A stretch of DNA of 64,000 bases, taken from assembly GCF_001676385.1 (NCBI RefSeq), contig NZ_LYVJ01000010.1:62001-126000 (forward strand), in the 5' to 3' direction. The notes beneath the pieces were generated by a model. That model searched no databases. It was not told the DNA's origin and saw only the letters and a list, made by a program, of their open reading frames with translations. The position numbers and the translations under genes were made by a program. Origin of the DNA: Stenotrophomonas maltophilia. Lineage in GTDB: Bacteria > Pseudomonadota > Gammaproteobacteria > Xanthomonadales > Xanthomonadaceae. Positions 18,885 to 27,809 of this stretch are shown piece by piece; position 1 is the first letter of the stretch; each line of letters opens with the position of its first letter.

Positions 18885-20930
18885 ATGTCCGACCTTGTCC
18901 ATGCCAGCCGCGAGGCCCTCAGCGACGGCGGCGCGCTCGCTTCGCACCTGGATGCCTTCGTCCCGCGTCCGGCCCAGCTGCGCCTGACCGAAGCCATCGC
19001 CGACGCGCTGCAGCAGCGTGACCTGCTGCTGGCCGAAGCCGGTACCGGCACTGGCAAGACCTTCGCCTATCTGGTGCCGGTGCTGCTCTCGGGGCTGCGT
19101 ACCATCATCTCCACCGGCACCCGTGCGCTGCAGGACCAGCTCTACCACCGCGACCTGCCGCGCGTGCGCCAGGCACTCGGTACCGGCTTGCGTAGTGCAC
19201 TGCTGAAGGGGCGCGCCAACTACCTGTGCCGTTATCGCCTGCAGCAGGCACGTGGCGAGCCGCGGTTTTCCAGCCCCGAACAGGCCGCGCAGTTCCAGCG
19301 CATCCTGGCCTGGTCAGGTCGCTCGGAATCCGGCGACATCGCTGAGCTTGACGGCCTGGCCGATGATTCGCCGTTGCTGCCGATGGTGACCTCCACCGTC
19401 GACAATTGCCTGGGTACCGATTGCCCGTTCTGGGACGACTGCTTCGTGGTGCGTGCGCGGCAACGTGCACAGGCCGCCGACGTAGTGGTGGTGAACCATC
19501 ACCTGCTGCTGGCCGATCTGGCCTTGAAACAGGATGGTTTCGGCGAACTGTTGCCGGGCGCTCAGGCGTTCGTGATCGACGAGGCGCACCAGCTGCCCGA
19601 GCTGGCAGCGCAGTTTTTTGGCGAAGGTTTCGGCATGCGCCCGTGGCAGGAGCTGGGCCGCGACTGCCTGGCGGAGGCGCGGGGCGTCGGCGGCGCGCAG
19701 TCGGCCCTGCAGGAGCCGGTTGATCATCTGCAGCAGGCGCTGCTGGCGCTGCGCTCGGCCATGGAAGGGCTGCCGCCGCGCGGCACGCAGTGGCGTGCGT
19801 TGGCGATGCCACAGGTGCGCGACGGCTTCGACACGGTGATGGCCGGCCTGGTGGCGCTGGAGCAGTCGCTGCAACCGCTGCGGGAAGCTGCGATCGGCCT
19901 GGACGCCTGCCACGCACGGGCGCGCGAAGCGGTGTCACGGCTCGGCCGCTGGCTGGGCGATGAGGCGCCGGTGCTTGATTTCGATGCCGACCCCTCGGAG
20001 GCGGCGGCCGCCACCGACGTGCTCTGGTACGAGCTCACGCCGCGGGGGTTCCGCTGCCAGCGGACGCCCATGGACGTGTCCGGCCCACTGCGCGAGCATC
20101 GCGAGCGCAGCCGCGCGGCGTGGATCTTCACCTCGGCCACGCTGACCGTGGGCGGTGGCTTTGACCACATCGCTACCCGCCTGGGCCTGGATGACCCGCA
20201 CACGCTTGTGCAACCGAGCCCGTTCAACTGGCCCGAGCAGGCACTGTGCTATCTGCCCGAAAGCCTGCCCGATCCAGCCGCGCGTGGCTTCGGAACCGCC
20301 CTCATCCAGGCCCTGTGGCCGGTGCTGCAGGCCTCGCAGGGCAGGGCGTTCCTGTTGTTCGCCTCGCACCGTGCATTGCGTGAGGCCGCCGAGGCACTGC
20401 GCGACGGGCCGTGGCCGTTGTTCGTGCAGGGCGAGGCACCGCGCGCGACGCTGTTGCAGCGTTTCCGCGAATCGGGCAATGGCGTGCTGCTGGGCTCGGC
20501 CAGTTTCCGAGAAGGCGTGGACGTGGTCGGCGAAGCGCTGAGCGTGGTGATGATCGACAAGCTGCCGTTCGCAGCACCGGATGACCCGGTCTACGAGGCG
20601 CGGTTGGAAGCGATCCGCGGCCAGGGCGGCAACCCGTTCCGCGACGAGCAGCTGCCGCAGGCGGTGATCGCACTGAAGCAGGGGGTCGGCCGCCTGATCC
20701 GCAGCGAAAGCGACCGTGGCGTGCTGGTGCTGTGCGACCCGCGCCTGCTCAACCGGGGCTATGGCCGGGTCTTCCTGGAGTCGCTGCCGCCGTTCCGGCG
20801 CACCCGCAGCCTGGCCGATGTGCAGGCCTTCTTTGCGCCACAATGGGCGCCCGTGGCCGATGACGCCGAGCCGACCGCCACTGCGGCGGGCCCGGCGGCA
20901 GCACCCGGCGCCACGTTCCCCCTGTTCTGA
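18885..20930 (+). CDS. yoaA: DinG-family ATP-dependent helicase YoaA
   Basis: XPD-like 5'-3' DNA helicase with an iron-sulfur cluster, 681 aa from the ATG at 18885. Walker A is AEAGTGTGKT near residues 46-55. Four cysteines around NYLCRYR and NCLGTDCPFWDDC form the 4Fe-4S site, and DEAH follows in VIDEAHQLPE. The C-terminal helicase half carries LGSASFREGVD and QGVGRLIRS. The lack of DinG-specific N-terminal features and the tsaB neighbour favour YoaA. An upstream in-frame ATG at 18816 lies inside the repeat island and was rejected. Nine bp separate it from tsaB. Confidence 0.92.
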   Translation: MSDLVHASREALSDGGALASHLDAFVPRPAQLRLTEAIADALQQRDLLLAEAGTGTGKTFAYLVPVLLSGLRTIISTGTRALQDQLYHRDLPRVRQALGTGLRSALLKGRANYLCRYRLQQARGEPRFSSPEQAAQFQRILAWSGRSESGDIAELDGLADDSPLLPMVTSTVDNCLGTDCPFWDDCFVVRARQRAQAADVVVVNHHLLLADLALKQDGFGELLPGAQAFVIDEAHQLPELAAQFFGEGFGMRPWQELGRDCLAEARGVGGAQSALQEPVDHLQQALLALRSAMEGLPPRGTQWRALAMPQVRDGFDTVMAGLVALEQSLQPLREAAIGLDACHARAREAVSRLGRWLGDEAPVLDFDADPSEAAAATDVLWYELTPRGFRCQRTPMDVSGPLREHRERSRAAWIFTSATLTVGGGFDHIATRLGLDDPHTLVQPSPFNWPEQALCYLPESLPDPAARGFGTALIQALWPVLQASQGRAFLLFASHRALREAAEALRDGPWPLFVQGEAPRATLLQRFRESGNGVLLGSASFREGVDVVGEALSVVMIDKLPFAAPDDPVYEARLEAIRGQGGNPFRDEQLPQAVIALKQGVGRLIRSESDRGVLVLCDPRLLNRGYGRVFLESLPPFRRTRSLADVQAFFAPQWAPVADDAEPTATAAGPAAAPGATFPLF

Positions 20931-20939
20931 CCTGATCCG

Positions 20940-21653
20940 ATGAAACTGCTCGCCTTTGAAACCGCCACCGAAGCCTGTTCCGTTGCCCTGCATGTCGATG
21001 GGCAGGTGCTGGAGCGTTTCGAGATCGCTCCGCGCCGGCACGCCGAACTGAGCCTGCCATGGGCGGAGGCATTGCTGGACGAGGCGGGCATCAGTCGCCG
21101 CCAGCTCGACGGCATCGCGCTCAGCCGCGGCCCAGGAGCGTTCACCGGCGTGCGCCTGGCGATTGCCATTGCCCAGGGCATCGCCCTGGCGCTGGACCGT
21201 CCGCTGCTGCCGGTCTCGACGCTGCAGGTGCTGGCGCTGCGGGCACCGGCCGGGGAAACGCAGGTCCTGTCGGCGATCGATGCGCGGATGGGCGAGCTGT
21301 ACGTCGCGCGCTTCGAGCGGGTGGAGGGCCTGCCGATCGCGCGTGATGCCGAGCGCGTGTGCGCGCCGGCGGCGGTGGCGCTGCCGGAAGGATTGTCGGC
21401 TTATGGTGTCGGCACCGGGTTCGGTGCAGCCGACGGCGCGCTTGTCACGCAGCTGGGCAGTGGGCTTCGCGGATTCGATGCGACAGCGCTGCCGCGTGCA
21501 TCGGACGTGCTGGCATTGGCGGTGCCGGCGTTCGCACGCGGTGAGGCCATTGCACCGGAAAGGGTCGAACCGGCCTATCTGCGGGACAACGTGGCACTGA
21601 CCCTGGTCGAGCAGCAGGCGGCGCGCGAGGCGAAGGCGAAGGCCAACGGCTGA
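20940..21653 (+). CDS. tsaB: tRNA threonylcarbamoyladenosine biosynthesis protein TsaB
   Basis: Partner of TsaD and TsaE in making t6A37 on ANN-decoding tRNAs; 237 aa. It has the ASKHA fold: FETATEACSVAL at the start as phosphate-1 motif and the conserved SRGPGAFTGVRLAIAIAQG near residues 62-80. TsaB lacks the metal-binding His pair of TsaD, as expected. The ATG at 20940 lies 9 nt after yoaA, so the two are probably one operon. Downstream is a repeat island and a convergent tonB gene. Confidence 0.95.
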   Translation: MKLLAFETATEACSVALHVDGQVLERFEIAPRRHAELSLPWAEALLDEAGISRRQLDGIALSRGPGAFTGVRLAIAIAQGIALALDRPLLPVSTLQVLALRAPAGETQVLSAIDARMGELYVARFERVEGLPIARDAERVCAPAAVALPEGLSAYGVGTGFGAADGALVTQLGSGLRGFDATALPRASDVLALAVPAFARGEAIAPERVEPAYLRDNVALTLVEQQAAREAKAKANG

Positions 21654-21671
21654 GCCCCTCGTGGCGGGGGA

Positions 21672-21698
21672 TCGGTAGAGTCGACTGTTAGTCGACTG
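21672..21698. repeat. GTAG palindrome variant
   Basis: GTAG followed by AGTCGACTGTTAGTCGACT, a variant stem of the SMAG-type GTAG family, 20 bp after tsaB. Confidence 0.7.
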
Positions 21699-21712
21699 CA
21701 ACAGCCGCGCTT

Positions 21713-21816
21713 GGCCGGGCGGGGTCGGTTCGCGGGGGACGCCGTGAACCCGTCCATGGGGGCTTGGCCGCGGCATCCATGCCGCGGACACCCCCGCGAA
21801 CCCACCCCGCCCGGCC
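21713..21816 (-). repeat. Paired palindrome copy E (minus orientation)
   Basis: 104 bp. The arms start GGCCGGGCGGGG and end CCCCGCCCGGCC, about 26 bp with one mismatch. The core runs ACGCCGTGAACC first, then the inner hairpin CCGCGGCATCCATGCCGCGG. Confidence 0.85.
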
Positions 21817-21890
21817 TCTGACAGTTTCCGTGTGCGTCCGCCACGGAAAATCAAAAGAAAATCAAAGTCAAAAGCGGATCGCTTCGCTCG

Positions 21891-21936
21891 CATCCACGCG
21901 TAGCGTGGATGTGTGTCGACCAAGGTCGACACCTAC
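21891..21936. repeat. Two adjacent GTAG-type hairpins
   Basis: CATCCACGCGTAGCGTGGATG (shown in two halves: CATCCACGC/GCGTGGATG) at 21891-21911, followed by GTGTCGACCAAGGTCGACAC ending CCTAC on this strand (GTAG on the other). Both lie in the E-F spacer. Confidence 0.65.
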
Positions 21937-21967
21937 CAACAGCAATGATGCGTCGGGATCTGTCAGA

Positions 21968-22150
21968 GGCGGGGCGGTATGGGCTTGCAGGACCGTTGGC
22001 GCCATGGGCCCGAGGCACGCCTCGGGCGGGTTGGGCAGGACGCCCAACCCCGGTCTTGCCGCGTGCGCAGGACAGCGCACACGAGCAAGGCGCCATCGAG
22101 CCCCCAGGGACGGGTTTACGGCGTGTCCTGCAAGCCCATACCGCCCCGCC
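21968..22150 (+). repeat. Paired palindrome copy F, expanded core (plus orientation)
   Basis: 183 bp with perfect 26-bp arms (21968-21993 with 22125-22150). The branched core is the reverse complement of that in copy C, apart from a couple of bases near CCCCCAGGGACGGG. C and F therefore form a long inverted repeat around yoaA-tsaB. Confidence 0.88.
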
Positions 22151-22243
22151 AAACCCAATATCCCGACCGCTGCTGTTGATGTTGACTTTGACTTTGACTT
22201 TGCTTCCAGCGGGTCCCGGGCCGCAGGCCCGGGCAACAAACCC

Positions 22244-23128
22244 CTACCGGTCGTCGTGCAGGGTGCCACCCGGCAGGAACACCCAAGTGCGCGTGACCTG
22301 CAGGATGTCGATCTCGTCCTCGGTCTTCGGCAACGGCGGGAATGGCTGTGCCAGCCGTACCACCCGCAGCGCCGCTTCATCCAGCAAGGGCGTACCGCTG
22401 GAGCGCAGGATCCGGCTGCTCTCCACACTGCCATCGCGGCGCACGCCCACGCTGATCACTACCTGGCCGCCGAGCCGGCGCTGCCGGGCCTCATCCGGGT
22501 AGTTCAGGTTGCCGACGCGCTCGGCGCGGTCGACCCAGGCCCGCAGATAGTTGGCATACGCATATTCGCGCGTGCTGGCCGACACGAACTTGCGGTTCGG
22601 CCGCTTGGCGTACTGCGCCGAGCGCAGGTGCACTTCGGCGGCCAGCCGTGCCATCTCCACGTCGCGCTGCTCGCGCGCGCTCAGCGGTGCATCGGGTTCG
22701 GGCTGTTCCGGTGTCGGCCGGGACTGCGCCTGCGCCACCCTGTCCTGGCCGTTGCGGCTGCTGACCACCCGTGCCTGCGGCGGTGGAACCGGTGCGGCCG
22801 ATTGCTGCTGCTGCGGAACCGGGCTGAGCCCGGCCTGGGCCTGCGGCACGATGCCAGCCTGGTTGTCGCGTGGTCGCTGTGCGCGGTCGTGCTCGCCACC
22901 GCCTTCCTGGTTGGCGGCGGCAAGGAAATCGGCCTGCTTGGGCGTCAGCGCGGTGCGGGTCTGGCTGAAGATTACTTCCAGGGTCGGTACCAGCGGTGCA
23001 TCGCCCTTCACGGCGAAGCCCACACCCAGGATCAGCAGGGCATGGACCAGCACTGACAGCGCGATGGTCGCTCCCAGCCGCTGTGCTTCGCGCGGCGGCG
23101 GGGGCAGGACGGCAGGGGCGGGCGGCAT
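22244..23128 (-). CDS. tonB: TonB-family energy transducer
   Basis: 294 aa. A short proline-rich cytoplasmic start, one transmembrane helix (about 17-40, SVLVHALLILGVGF), a Gln/Pro/Arg-rich periplasmic linker, and a C-terminal TonB domain (YPDEARQRRLGGQVVISVGV, about residues 220-290). Transmits proton-motive force to outer-membrane receptors or, in this setting, to envelope machinery. Pseudomonas aeruginosa has a tonB homologue (tonB3) beside gshB-pilGHIJ that is linked to twitching motility, so a role in type IV pilus function is a reasonable inference. Its start overlaps the gshB stop by one base. Confidence 0.88.
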   Translation of the reverse strand: MPPAPAVLPPPPREAQRLGATIALSVLVHALLILGVGFAVKGDAPLVPTLEVIFSQTRTALTPKQADFLAAANQEGGGEHDRAQRPRDNQAGIVPQAQAGLSPVPQQQQSAAPVPPPQARVVSSRNGQDRVAQAQSRPTPEQPEPDAPLSAREQRDVEMARLAAEVHLRSAQYAKRPNRKFVSASTREYAYANYLRAWVDRAERVGNLNYPDEARQRRLGGQVVISVGVRRDGSVESSRILRSSGTPLLDEAALRVVRLAQPFPPLPKTEDEIDILQVTRTWVFLPGGTLHDDR

Positions 23129-24075
23129 CAGCGCAGGCCAGCCTCAAGGGCGTCGAAGAGGGTGCCGGCGATGTTCAGGCCGAACTGCGCATCCAGTTCG
23201 CGCACGCAGGTCGGGCTGGTCACGTTGACTTCGGTGAGGTAATCACCGATCACGTCGAGGCCGACGAAGCGCATGCCGCGACGCTTCATCTCCGGGCCGA
23301 CCTGGGCGGCGATCCAGCGGTCCCGCTCGCTCAGCGGGCGGCCTTCGCCACGGCCGCCAGCCGCCAGGTTGCCTCGGAATTCGTCGCCCTGCGGAATGCG
23401 CGCCAGGCAGTAGTCCACCGGTTCGCCATCCACCAGGAGGATGCGCTTGTCGCCTGCGCTGATGTCGGGAATGAACTTCTGGGCCAACGCCAGCTTGCGG
23501 CCGCCTTCCGTCAGGGTTTCCAGGATCACGTTGAGGTTCGGGTCGCCCTGGCCGCTGCGGAAGATCGAGCGGCCGCCCATGCCATCCAGCGGCTTCAGCA
23601 CCGCCTGGCCGTGCTCGAGCGCGAAGGCTTTCAGGGCCTTCGCGTCACGGCTGACCAGGGTGGGCGGGCAGCACTGCGGGAACAGCAGCGCTGCCAGCTT
23701 CTCGTTGTAGTCACGCAGGCCCTGCGGGTTGTTGACCACGCAGGCACCGGCGGCCGCAGCCATGTCCAGCACCTGGGTGTCATAGAGGTACTCGGCGTCG
23801 ACCGGGGGGTCCTTGCGCATCAGCACGATCTGGCCGGGGCCGAATACGGTACGGCTGAATGCGCCCAGCTCGTACCAGCCGGCCGGATCGTCGCGTACCC
23901 GCAGCGGCGCGGTCTGGGCGACCGCCAGGCCGCCTTCCAGGGCCAGGCCGCCCGGGCGCACGTAGTGCAGGGCGTGGCCGCGGCGCTGGGCTTCCAGCAG
24001 CATGGCGAAGGTGGTGTCCTTGGCGATCTTGATGTGGGCGATGGGGTCCATCACCACGATGACGTTCAACGGCAT
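23128..24075 (-). CDS. gshB: Glutathione synthetase
   Basis: Joins gamma-glutamylcysteine and glycine using ATP; 315 aa, the normal size. Starts MPLNVIVVMDPI at 24075, matching the family N-terminus; the open frame extends upstream but without conserved sequence. An ATP-grasp domain contains EHGQAVLKPLDGMGGRSIF near residues 130-165 and a C-terminal VNVTSPTCVRE motif. It is divergent from pilG, with 239 bp between them. Confidence 0.96.
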   Translation of the reverse strand: MPLNVIVVMDPIAHIKIAKDTTFAMLLEAQRRGHALHYVRPGGLALEGGLAVAQTAPLRVRDDPAGWYELGAFSRTVFGPGQIVLMRKDPPVDAEYLYDTQVLDMAAAAGACVVNNPQGLRDYNEKLAALLFPQCCPPTLVSRDAKALKAFALEHGQAVLKPLDGMGGRSIFRSGQGDPNLNVILETLTEGGRKLALAQKFIPDISAGDKRILLVDGEPVDYCLARIPQGDEFRGNLAAGGRGEGRPLSERDRWIAAQVGPEMKRRGMRFVGLDVIGDYLTEVNVTSPTCVRELDAQFGLNIAGTLFDALEAGLR

Positions 24076-24230
24076 GGGCGCACCTGTCAGGCAAGGCGTT
24101 GATGGTAGCGGCAACGCCGGCCGCGCGCCTCCCTGCCGTACTGCAACGCAGCGTCCGTGCGGTGGCCGCGCAGTCATTGCGAAACCCGTCACGTTCAGGC
24201 GGGCGCCGCGCCCCGCGCCGCGGACCGGCC

Positions 24231-24260
24231 TTGAAGCGGGCGCGGAAAGTGCGATATAGA
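24231..24260 (+). promoter_or_regulatory. Candidate sigma-70 promoter of the pil-chp operon
   Basis: TTGAAG (24231-24236), an 18-nt spacer and TATAGA (24255-24260), about 55 bp before pilG. It is the best -35/-10 pair in the gshB-pilG gap. Confidence 0.5.
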
Positions 24261-24314
24261 TACGCTTTCGTAGCGGCCCCGCCAGAGATCGGGCCGTGCG
24301 CTTGGGGATAGGCA

Positions 24315-24716
24315 ATGACTGAAAACACGACTGCGGGCGGGGAGCTCGCAGGACTCCGGGTGATGGTCATCGATGACTCGAAGACCATCCGCAGGACAGC
24401 GGAGACGCTGCTCAAGCGCGAGGGGTGCGAGGTGGTGACCGCGACCGACGGGTTCGAGGCGCTCGCCAAGATCGCAGACCAGCAGCCGCAGATCATCTTC
24501 GTCGACATCATGATGCCGCGCCTGGACGGCTACCAGACCTGTGCGTTGATCAAGGGCAACCAGCTGTTCAAGGCGACTCCGGTGATCATGCTGTCGTCCA
24601 AGGACGGGTTGTTCGACAAGGCGCGGGGACGCATCGTCGGCTCGGAGCAGTACCTGACCAAGCCTTTCACGCGCGAAGAACTGCTGGGTGCCATCCGCAC
24701 ATACGTCAACGCCTGA
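24315..24716 (+). CDS. pilG: PilG, CheY-like response regulator of twitching motility
   Basis: Single receiver domain, 133 aa. Phosphoacceptor Asp64 (VDIMMPRLDG), acidic pair Asp20-Asp21, Ser94-Ser95 and Lys116 of TKP are all in place. In P. aeruginosa PilG promotes pilus extension and cAMP signalling downstream of ChpA. First gene of the operon; pilH follows after 18 bp with AGGGGGGAAAGG as ribosome site. Confidence 0.95.
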   Translation: MTENTTAGGELAGLRVMVIDDSKTIRRTAETLLKREGCEVVTATDGFEALAKIADQQPQIIFVDIMMPRLDGYQTCALIKGNQLFKATPVIMLSSKDGLFDKARGRIVGSEQYLTKPFTREELLGAIRTYVNA

Positions 24717-24734
24717 CCAGGGGGGAAAGGCACA

Positions 24735-25097
24735 ATGGCTCGTATCGTCCTGATCGAGGATTCACCGACCGACCGCGCGGTGTTCACCCAGTGGCTGCGC
24801 CGTGCCGGCCACGAGGTGCTGGAAGCGGACAACGCCGAGGATGGCCTTCAACTGGTCCGCGACCAGGAGCCGCAGCTGGTACTGATGGACGTGGTCCTGC
24901 CCGGCATGAGCGGTTTCCAGGCGACCCGGGCGATGGCCCGTGACGCGGCGATCAAGCACATCCCGGTGATCATCGTCAGCACCAAGGCGATGGAAACCGA
25001 CAAGGCCTGGGGCCTGCGCCAGGGCGCGGCCGATTACATCGTCAAGCCGCCGCGCGAGGATGAACTGATCGCGCGGATCAACGAACTGGTGGCCTGA
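24735..25097 (+). CDS. pilH: PilH, CheY-like response regulator of twitching motility
   Basis: Single receiver domain, 120 aa. Asp52 is the phosphoacceptor (LMDVVLPG), with Glu8-Asp9, Ser82-Thr83 and Lys104 also present. It is the second of the paired regulators of the Pil-Chp pathway, thought to counter or drain PilG signalling. Its stop overlaps the pilI start by one base (TGATG). Confidence 0.95.
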   Translation: MARIVLIEDSPTDRAVFTQWLRRAGHEVLEADNAEDGLQLVRDQEPQLVLMDVVLPGMSGFQATRAMARDAAIKHIPVIIVSTKAMETDKAWGLRQGAADYIVKPPREDELIARINELVA

Positions 25098-25627
25098 TGC
25101 GCTCGCCCTTCGACATCCTTGAAGCCTACGAACGGCGCAGCCTGGCCCATGCGGTGCAGTTGCCCGAACGCCAGTTCGCCCAGGACCTGTGGCGTGGCGT
25201 GGGCTACCGCGTCGGCCAGCGCCGGCTGGTGTCCGATTTCCGCGAAGTCGTGGAAATCGTGCCGATGCCGCCGGTGACTCCGGTGCCCTGCGCGCAGCCG
25301 TGGCTGCTCGGTGTGGGCAACCTGCGCGGCAACCTGTTCCCCGTGGTCGACCTGAAGTACTTCCTGGAAGGCACTCGCACCGTGCAGCAGGAAGGCCAGC
25401 GCGTGCTGATCATGCGCCAGGCTGGCGGCGACGTGGCGTTGACGATCGATGAACTGTTCGGCCAGCGCAGCTTCGAGCTGGACCAGCAGATCGAAGCCGG
25501 CACGCTGGCCGAGGGTCGTTACGGCCATTTCGTTGACCGTGCCTTCCATGCCGACGGCCATGACTGGGGCGTGTTCTCGCTCTCGCTGCTGTCGCGCACC
25601 CCTGAATTCCGGCAAGCCGCGGCCTGA
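25097..25627 (+). CDS. pilI: PilI, CheW-like adaptor
   Basis: 176 aa, mostly one CheW domain (about residues 30-170) that couples PilJ to the kinase ChpA. Conserved core GVGNLRGNLFPVVDLKYFL and ALTIDELFGQRSF-like strands are visible. It lies between pilH and pilJ, as in Pseudomonas and Xanthomonas. Confidence 0.93.
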   Translation: MRSPFDILEAYERRSLAHAVQLPERQFAQDLWRGVGYRVGQRRLVSDFREVVEIVPMPPVTPVPCAQPWLLGVGNLRGNLFPVVDLKYFLEGTRTVQQEGQRVLIMRQAGGDVALTIDELFGQRSFELDQQIEAGTLAEGRYGHFVDRAFHADGHDWGVFSLSLLSRTPEFRQAAA

Positions 25628-25668
25628 CGCCCGGCCTCGCCCCCTGCATTGAAGATCGAGGTTGAACG

Positions 25669-27705
25669 ATGAGTACTGCTTCGGACGCCACCAAGAACGG
25701 CAAGCTGCGGCTGGGTGGCAGCAACCTCTGGCTGGCCCTGCTGCTGGCATCGATGATCCTGTTCGGCGTCAACACCGGCGTCGCCACCTGGCAGGGCAGC
25801 CGCCTCGCAGACGCCGGCTCCAAGGCCGCCGACCTGCAGGTGCTGTCGCAGCAGCTGGCCAACCAGGGGCGTGACGCGGTCGGCGGCAACGCGCAGGCGT
25901 TCACCGCGTTCAAGTCCACCCGCAACGCCATCGAACAGAATGTGTCGACGCTGCAGGGACGTTATGGCAAGGAGCCCGGTGTCTCCGGTGCGATCGCCAC
26001 GCTGGGTGAAACCTGGGCGCCACTGGGCAAGCAGGCGGGCCAGCTGGTGGCCAGCGAGCCGGCCGTGCTGGCCCTGGCCGGCAATGCCAACAACTTCACC
26101 GGCGCGGTGCCGGGCCTGCAGGCCCAGCTGAACGAGCTGGTGCGCGCGATGTCCGCATCCGGTGCGCCGTCGTCGCAGGTATACAGCGCCCTGCAGCAGG
26201 TGGTGGTTGCCGGTTCGATGGCGCGTCGCGTGACCGAAATGCGTGCCGGTGGCAGCGCCGCGGCGACCTCCGGCGATGCGCTGGCACGCGACATCACCGT
26301 GTTCTCGCAGGTGCTCGACGGCCTGCGCAATGGCAACGAGGAACTGGGCATCACCGCCGTGCGCGGTGCCGCCGCCGTGGCCGCGCTGGAGCAGTCGCAG
26401 CAGAAGTGGGAAGCGATGAAGCAGGACGCCGACGCGATCCTGGCCAGCTCGCGCCAGCTGTTCGCGGCGCAGTCGGCCGCCACCGCGCTGGGCCAGGGCT
26501 CGGCGCACATGCTGGACGACAGCCGCAAGCTGTTTGATGCGTTCTCCTCGTTCGGCTCGGTGTCCGACACCCGCCTGTTCCCGAATTTCTGGATCGGCGT
26601 GGTGTCTGGCGCGCTGTCGCTGATCGCCATCATCGGCTTCGTCTCCACCAACGTGCGCAGCCGCTCGCGCGAGCAGGAACTGCGATACCAGACCCAGGTG
26701 GAATTCAACAGCCGCAACCAGCAGGCGATCATGCGCCTGCTGGACGAAATCTCCTCGCTCGGTGAGGGCGACCTGACGGTGAAGGCCTCGGTGACCGAGG
26801 ACATGACCGGCGCGATCGCCGACGCGATCAACTACGCGGTCGACGAGCTGCGCCACCTGGTCACCACCATCAACGACACCTCGGCCAAGGTCGCGCTGTC
26901 CACCCAGGAAACCCAGGCCACCGCCATGCAGCTGGCAGAGGCAGCCGGCCACCAGGCCAACCAGATCACCTCGGCATCGGACCGCATCGGCGAAATCGCG
27001 GCGAGCATCGAGCAGGTGTCGCGCAACTCGGCAGAGTCGGCCGATGTGGCACAGCGCTCGGTGGTGATCGCCGCCGAAGGTGCCGGCGTGGTGCGCGAGA
27101 CCATCCAGGGCATGGACCAGATCCGCGACCAGATCCAGGAAACGTCCAAGCGCATCAAGCGCCTGGGCGAGTCATCGCAGGAGATCGGCTCGATCGTGGA
27201 ACTGATCAACGACATTTCCGAGCAGACCAACATCCTGGCGTTGAACGCCGCCGTGCAGGCGGCCTCGGCCGGTGAAGCGGGCCGCGGATTCGCGGTCGTG
27301 GCCGACGAAGTGCAGCGCCTGGCAGAACGCACCTCGGGTGCGACCCGGCGTATCGAGAACCTGGTGCAGGCGATCCAGGCCGACACCAATGAAGCGGTTA
27401 CGTCGATGGAACAGACCACCGCCGAAGTGGTGTCCGGCGCACGCCTGGCCGAGGATGCCGGCACCGCGCTGACCGAGATCGAACGTGTGTCCAATGCGCT
27501 GAACACCCTCATCAAGAACATTTCCATCGCTGCCCAGCAGCAGTCGGCCGCCGCCTCGGACATCACCCGCACCATGGGCGTGATCCGGCAGATCACCGGC
27601 CAGACCTCGCAGGGCGCCGGGCAGACCGCCGAATCGATCGGGCACCTCGCGCAGCTGGCGGCCGACCTGCGTCGTTCGGTCGCCGACTTCAAGCTGCCGG
27701 CGTGA
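25669..27705 (+). CDS. pilJ: PilJ, methyl-accepting chemotaxis-type receptor
   Basis: 678 aa receptor of the twitching chemosensory array. Transmembrane helix 1 is at about 17-38 and helix 2 at about 305-328. A periplasmic sensing region lies between them, followed by a HAMP-like linker and a long cytoplasmic coiled coil. The hairpin tip ([17 protein letters not shown], from residue 515) contacts CheW and CheA. The protein ends SVADFKLPA with no CheR-tethering pentapeptide. In P. aeruginosa PilJ is methylated by PilK, but no pilK is seen here. Confidence 0.95.
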   Translation: MSTASDATKNGKLRLGGSNLWLALLLASMILFGVNTGVATWQGSRLADAGSKAADLQVLSQQLANQGRDAVGGNAQAFTAFKSTRNAIEQNVSTLQGRYGKEPGVSGAIATLGETWAPLGKQAGQLVASEPAVLALAGNANNFTGAVPGLQAQLNELVRAMSASGAPSSQVYSALQQVVVAGSMARRVTEMRAGGSAAATSGDALARDITVFSQVLDGLRNGNEELGITAVRGAAAVAALEQSQQKWEAMKQDADAILASSRQLFAAQSAATALGQGSAHMLDDSRKLFDAFSSFGSVSDTRLFPNFWIGVVSGALSLIAIIGFVSTNVRSRSREQELRYQTQVEFNSRNQQAIMRLLDEISSLGEGDLTVKASVTEDMTGAIADAINYAVDELRHLVTTINDTSAKVALSTQETQATAMQLAEAAGHQANQITSASDRIGEIAASIEQVSRNSAESADVAQRSVVIAAEGAGVVRETIQGMDQIRDQIQETSKRIKRLGESSQEIGSIVELINDISEQTNILALNAAVQAASAGEAGRGFAVVADEVQRLAERTSGATRRIENLVQAIQADTNEAVTSMEQTTAEVVSGARLAEDAGTALTEIERVSNALNTLIKNISIAAQQQSAAASDITRTMGVIRQITGQTSQGAGQTAESIGHLAQLAADLRRSVADFKLPA

Positions 27706-27737
27706 CACGGGCACGGCGGCGAGCAAGGAACCAGTCG

Positions 27738-27809
27738 ATGAAGCATTTCCATTTCCCACGCCAGAACCCGCGCAGCCACCGCGCGGCGGCGAACGGAGCG
27801 CGTCCATGA
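27738..27809 (+). CDS. Candidate 23-codon ORF between pilJ and chpA
   Basis: ATG at 27738 with AAGGA eight nt upstream. It encodes a 23-residue basic peptide (begins MKHFHFPRQN) and ends with a TGA that overlaps the chpA ATG in ATGA. The layout fits a translational-coupling leader for the very long chpA. It occupies the position of the methyltransferase gene pilK in Pseudomonas, but is far too short to be a recognisable remnant. chpA also has its own GGAG, so coupling may not be obligatory. Confidence 0.4.
   Translation: MKHFHFPRQNPRSHRAAANGARP

Larger units (their letters stand above)
21654..22243. other. Intergenic repeat island 3 (no gene)
   Basis: 590 bp between the convergent tsaB and tonB with no credible gene. 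Order: a CCCCTCGTGGCGGGG hairpin, a GTAG palindrome, palindrome E, a spacer starting CTGACAGTTTCC with an A-rich tract and GTAG hairpins, palindrome F, a TTGACTTTGACTTTGAC tract, and the hairpin CCCGGGCCGCAGGCCCGGG (22215-22233) next to the tonB stop. Confidence 0.85.
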
